Source: Terebella lapidaria
Taxonomy: Eukaryota; Annelida; Polychaeta; Terebellida; Terebellidae
DNA: 64,000 bases
Reading direction: 5' to 3'
Assembly: GCA_949152475.1 (NCBI GenBank)
Contig: OX424566.1
Location: forward strand, 10,935,177 to 10,999,176
This document shows positions 62,061 to 64,000 of the stretch, one piece after another (position 1 is the stretch's first letter; every line of letters begins with the position of its first letter). Under the pieces are notes generated by a model that ran no database searches, was not told the origin of the DNA, and saw only the letters and a list, made by a program, of their open reading frames with translations. The position numbers and the translations under genes are program-made.

Positions 62061-63045
62061 CCAAGGAGGGGCTCAAATACGGGGATCCCCGGTAAGATGT
62101 CGAAAATAAAGGACACTCAGGCTAGGATGTACAATAACGTGGGCAATTTTATCACCAACTAATTTCCCATACTTAGGATCCGGAATGACAATTGGTTATG
62201 ACAGAAAAGTGTTCTTTATTACACACCAGATGTTCTTTTTATCTGTATTTATCATTTTGTGCCACTGATAAAGTCATCATTGTCATTGATTATCATGGAG
62301 AAACAGGATTGCCCACTTAATTGTACATGTGCTCCGAAACTCACTGCATGTTTCATCACCGGACGCGTTTTTGTCAGCTATTAATCAAGTGTTTCTGAGT
62401 ATCACTGTAAATGAACTGACCTGGTATGTCTTATCCTGGGCCAAGGACCTCCTTCACGGTTCGGGGCGGCTCTGGTGGGACATCATGGCCAAGGGACGTG
62501 GCTGCTATCTGGTTGCATCTTGGCCCCTCCTGAGTATAAATCCGCACAAAGTAAATGTATTTACCCATCTTTTGAAAACATTTTTCAATCTGTTTCATCA
62601 GCCAACCCCCCCCCCCCCCCCAACCCCCAACCCCCAACCCCATCACACACACACAGGACTCCGCCCATTCATTTTGGGATCCGGGTGCTGAAACAGCATC
62701 ATAAAATCATTGCGTTCTTTACCCGTGGTCCTTCCAAGTCAAAAAGGTTAAACAAATCCTATGTGTTATGCCATACAGTGTATATTCATAATAATCATGC
62801 AATACGCACTAAAAAGGTACATCAGAATATCACAGTGGTTAAACTAGAATTGTGCTTAACATTGATTGAAATGCTTTCACTGTGCCGATGATCATGATGG
62901 TTATTCTGTCTACATATTTGGTTCGTTATTGTGTAGTGCTTCGAGACTTTACATGTCTTATCACAGTGGTTAAGCTGGAATCGCGCCGACGAAGTGAAGT
63001 ACACGTATTTTGAAACTGGTTCAAATGTTTCACTCATGTAAGATT
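62061..63045. other. No gene supported; simple repeat at 62607-62660
   Basis: A C14 run is followed by three CCCCCAA-like units and a CACACACA tract. Frames crossing it are low complexity. TCACAGTGGTTAA-like sequence occurs twice (62830 and 62960). Confidence 0.5.
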
Positions 63046-63150
63046 TCAACGTGAATTTTAAAGATAGCAATGTAGACGGGCGACGGACGACGGACGACGG
63101 ACGCAATGCACGCCAATGGGTTATCGGACCATAGGCACTGTAATCTAAAC
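63046..63150 (+). mobile_element. 3'-end fragment of a tandem-core element
   Basis: It consists of TTTTAAAGATAGCAATGTAG, GACGGACGACGGACG, ACGCAATGCACGCCAATGGG, then TTATCGGACCATAGG and a worn terminus ending CTAA. Confidence 0.75.
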
Positions 63151-63452
63151 AAGAGTAGTTTAAAGTGATTGTTTGTATGTAAACAGTATTTAAAATATTT
63201 GCTATATATGCATAGCTCCCATTGTTTATCCTACAACTCTACCCTTTTGCTCTGTCATGTATATGTACAGTCTTTTGAGTCGTACCCCTTACTAACCATG
63301 TATTGCTCTACCTGTGGCTCACACACACAGACCTGCGGTGTGTTCACTTTTCTCTTTGCCCCGGCCGGGAAGCACACACAATCACGATAAAAATTTAAAG
63401 TTGTAACTGGTGCAGCACGGTCTGTCACATTATTGTAAATTTGTTCTGTCTA

Positions 63453-63558
63453 GGAGAAAGGACGAAAAAGTGTGGATTCTTTGATTTGAATGCTCGAGGC
63501 CGCGAAGCGGCCGAGAGCATTGAAATCAAAGAATCCACATCTTTTGAGTCTTTTCTCC
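63453..63558. repeat. Foldback hairpin with about 50-bp arms
   Basis: GGAGAAAGGACGAAAAAGTG on the left pairs with the reverse complement of ATCTTTTGAGTCTTTTCTCC on the right. The inner arms contain GTGGATTCTTTGATTT and AAATCAAAGAATCCAC, and the tip is GAGGCCGC / GCGGCC around GAA. It lies about 200 bp upstream of the ORF at the window edge. Confidence 0.85.
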
Positions 63559-63757
63559 GACTTAAAACATGTGTAGGCCTAGTCATGTGTAGATATAATA
63601 TAATAGTATTACAAACGTGAGTTGCGTCATGTATGCTTTTCGCGTCATGCATACAGACTGAAAGTGTAGATTCTTTAAATCACTGAACCATTGCGAGTGA
63701 CATGATATAAATACAATTGCGCGAAACCCAGAAAATCACTCGACTCGACACTGACAA

Positions 63758-63930
63758 AATGCAGGCGCAAGTAAGCGACGATGACGATATCTTCATCACA
63801 CAGAGCAAAATCAGTTTTGATTTGAATGCATCTGTAGATAGCGATCAAGCGTTCGATGCAGCACAGATGCTCGGAAATATTGGTGACAAAACACTCCGAA
63901 TTGGATATCGGACTACGAGTGGCGAAACAG
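63758..63930 (+). CDS. First exon of an unidentified gene, continuing past the window
   Basis: The ATG at 63758 opens MQAQVSDDDDIFITQSKISF. The frame stays open through VDSDQAFDAAQMLGNIG and RIGYRTTSGETV is preceded by a candidate donor; ACA|GTATGT near 63930 is the likely exon end. Without splicing the frame stops at 63965. The N-terminus is acidic and the rest has alternating hydrophobic residues, but no domain is recognised. A longer in-frame start exists at 63717; the later ATG is preferred because ACAAAATG is a better context. Confidence 0.4.
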
Positions 63931-64000
63931 TATGTATAAACTATTCGAAGTTGCTGTATATCTGATTAAATGTTTCTATGATGACAGTTTGTGGTAATTG

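Overview
The window is animal nuclear DNA, most likely from a marine invertebrate. It has spliced genes with short introns and GT/AG borders, a tRNA-derived SINE with an (ATT)n tail, degenerate Ty3/gypsy sequence, several kinds of inverted-repeat DNA transposon, and very large tandem arrays. The mix of an expanded-type cGAS-like receptor, a secreted two-domain trefoil protein and tandem-core, Helitron-like repeats would fit a mollusc, lancelet or hemichordate. The sequence alone does not decide the phylum, and there is no prokaryotic signature.

Layout: 0.2-2.4 kb is a repeat element with a nested insertion. 2.5-10.1 kb carries, on the minus strand, the main gene: a Mab-21/cGAS-like nucleotidyltransferase exon (5932-7317) followed after a short predicted intron by an 882-codon exon (3103-5748) with an SF1/Schlafen-type helicase core, plus weaker upstream exons. 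11.4-14.1 kb holds a frameshifted minus-strand ORF of unknown, probably retroelement, origin. 15.4-18.35 kb and 24.85-25.2 kb are two halves of one decayed Ty3/gypsy copy, split by a 6.5-kb TIR element (18352-24862) that itself contains a reversed tandem-core element, a SINE, a TTAA-flanked element and a small MITE. 25.4-25.8 kb is a short tandem array, and 26.8-29.5 kb two tandem-core elements in opposite orientation. 31.3-32.5 kb is another such element, then a 255-bp tandem duplication and a three-exon trefoil gene (33449-34121).

34.4-59.5 kb is one nested block. A repeat element carrying RFX X-box-like palindromes is interrupted by about 24 kb of head-to-tail Helitron-like elements. These are arranged as a higher-order repeat of 4.6-6.1 kb in four near-identical copies, and their cores are roughly 100 copies of a 134-bp monomer. 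Each monomer carries an AGGTCAAAGGTCA direct repeat and extended TCAAGGTCA half-sites, which are nuclear-receptor-type motifs. 59.5-64 kb has further repeat copies, palindromes and the first exon of an unidentified gene at the right edge.

The two genes of most interest are the cGLR-helicase, a predicted intracellular nucleic-acid sensor, and the trefoil protein, predicted to be secreted and mucosal. They are unrelated to each other, and most of the window is transposable-element sequence at various stages of decay.
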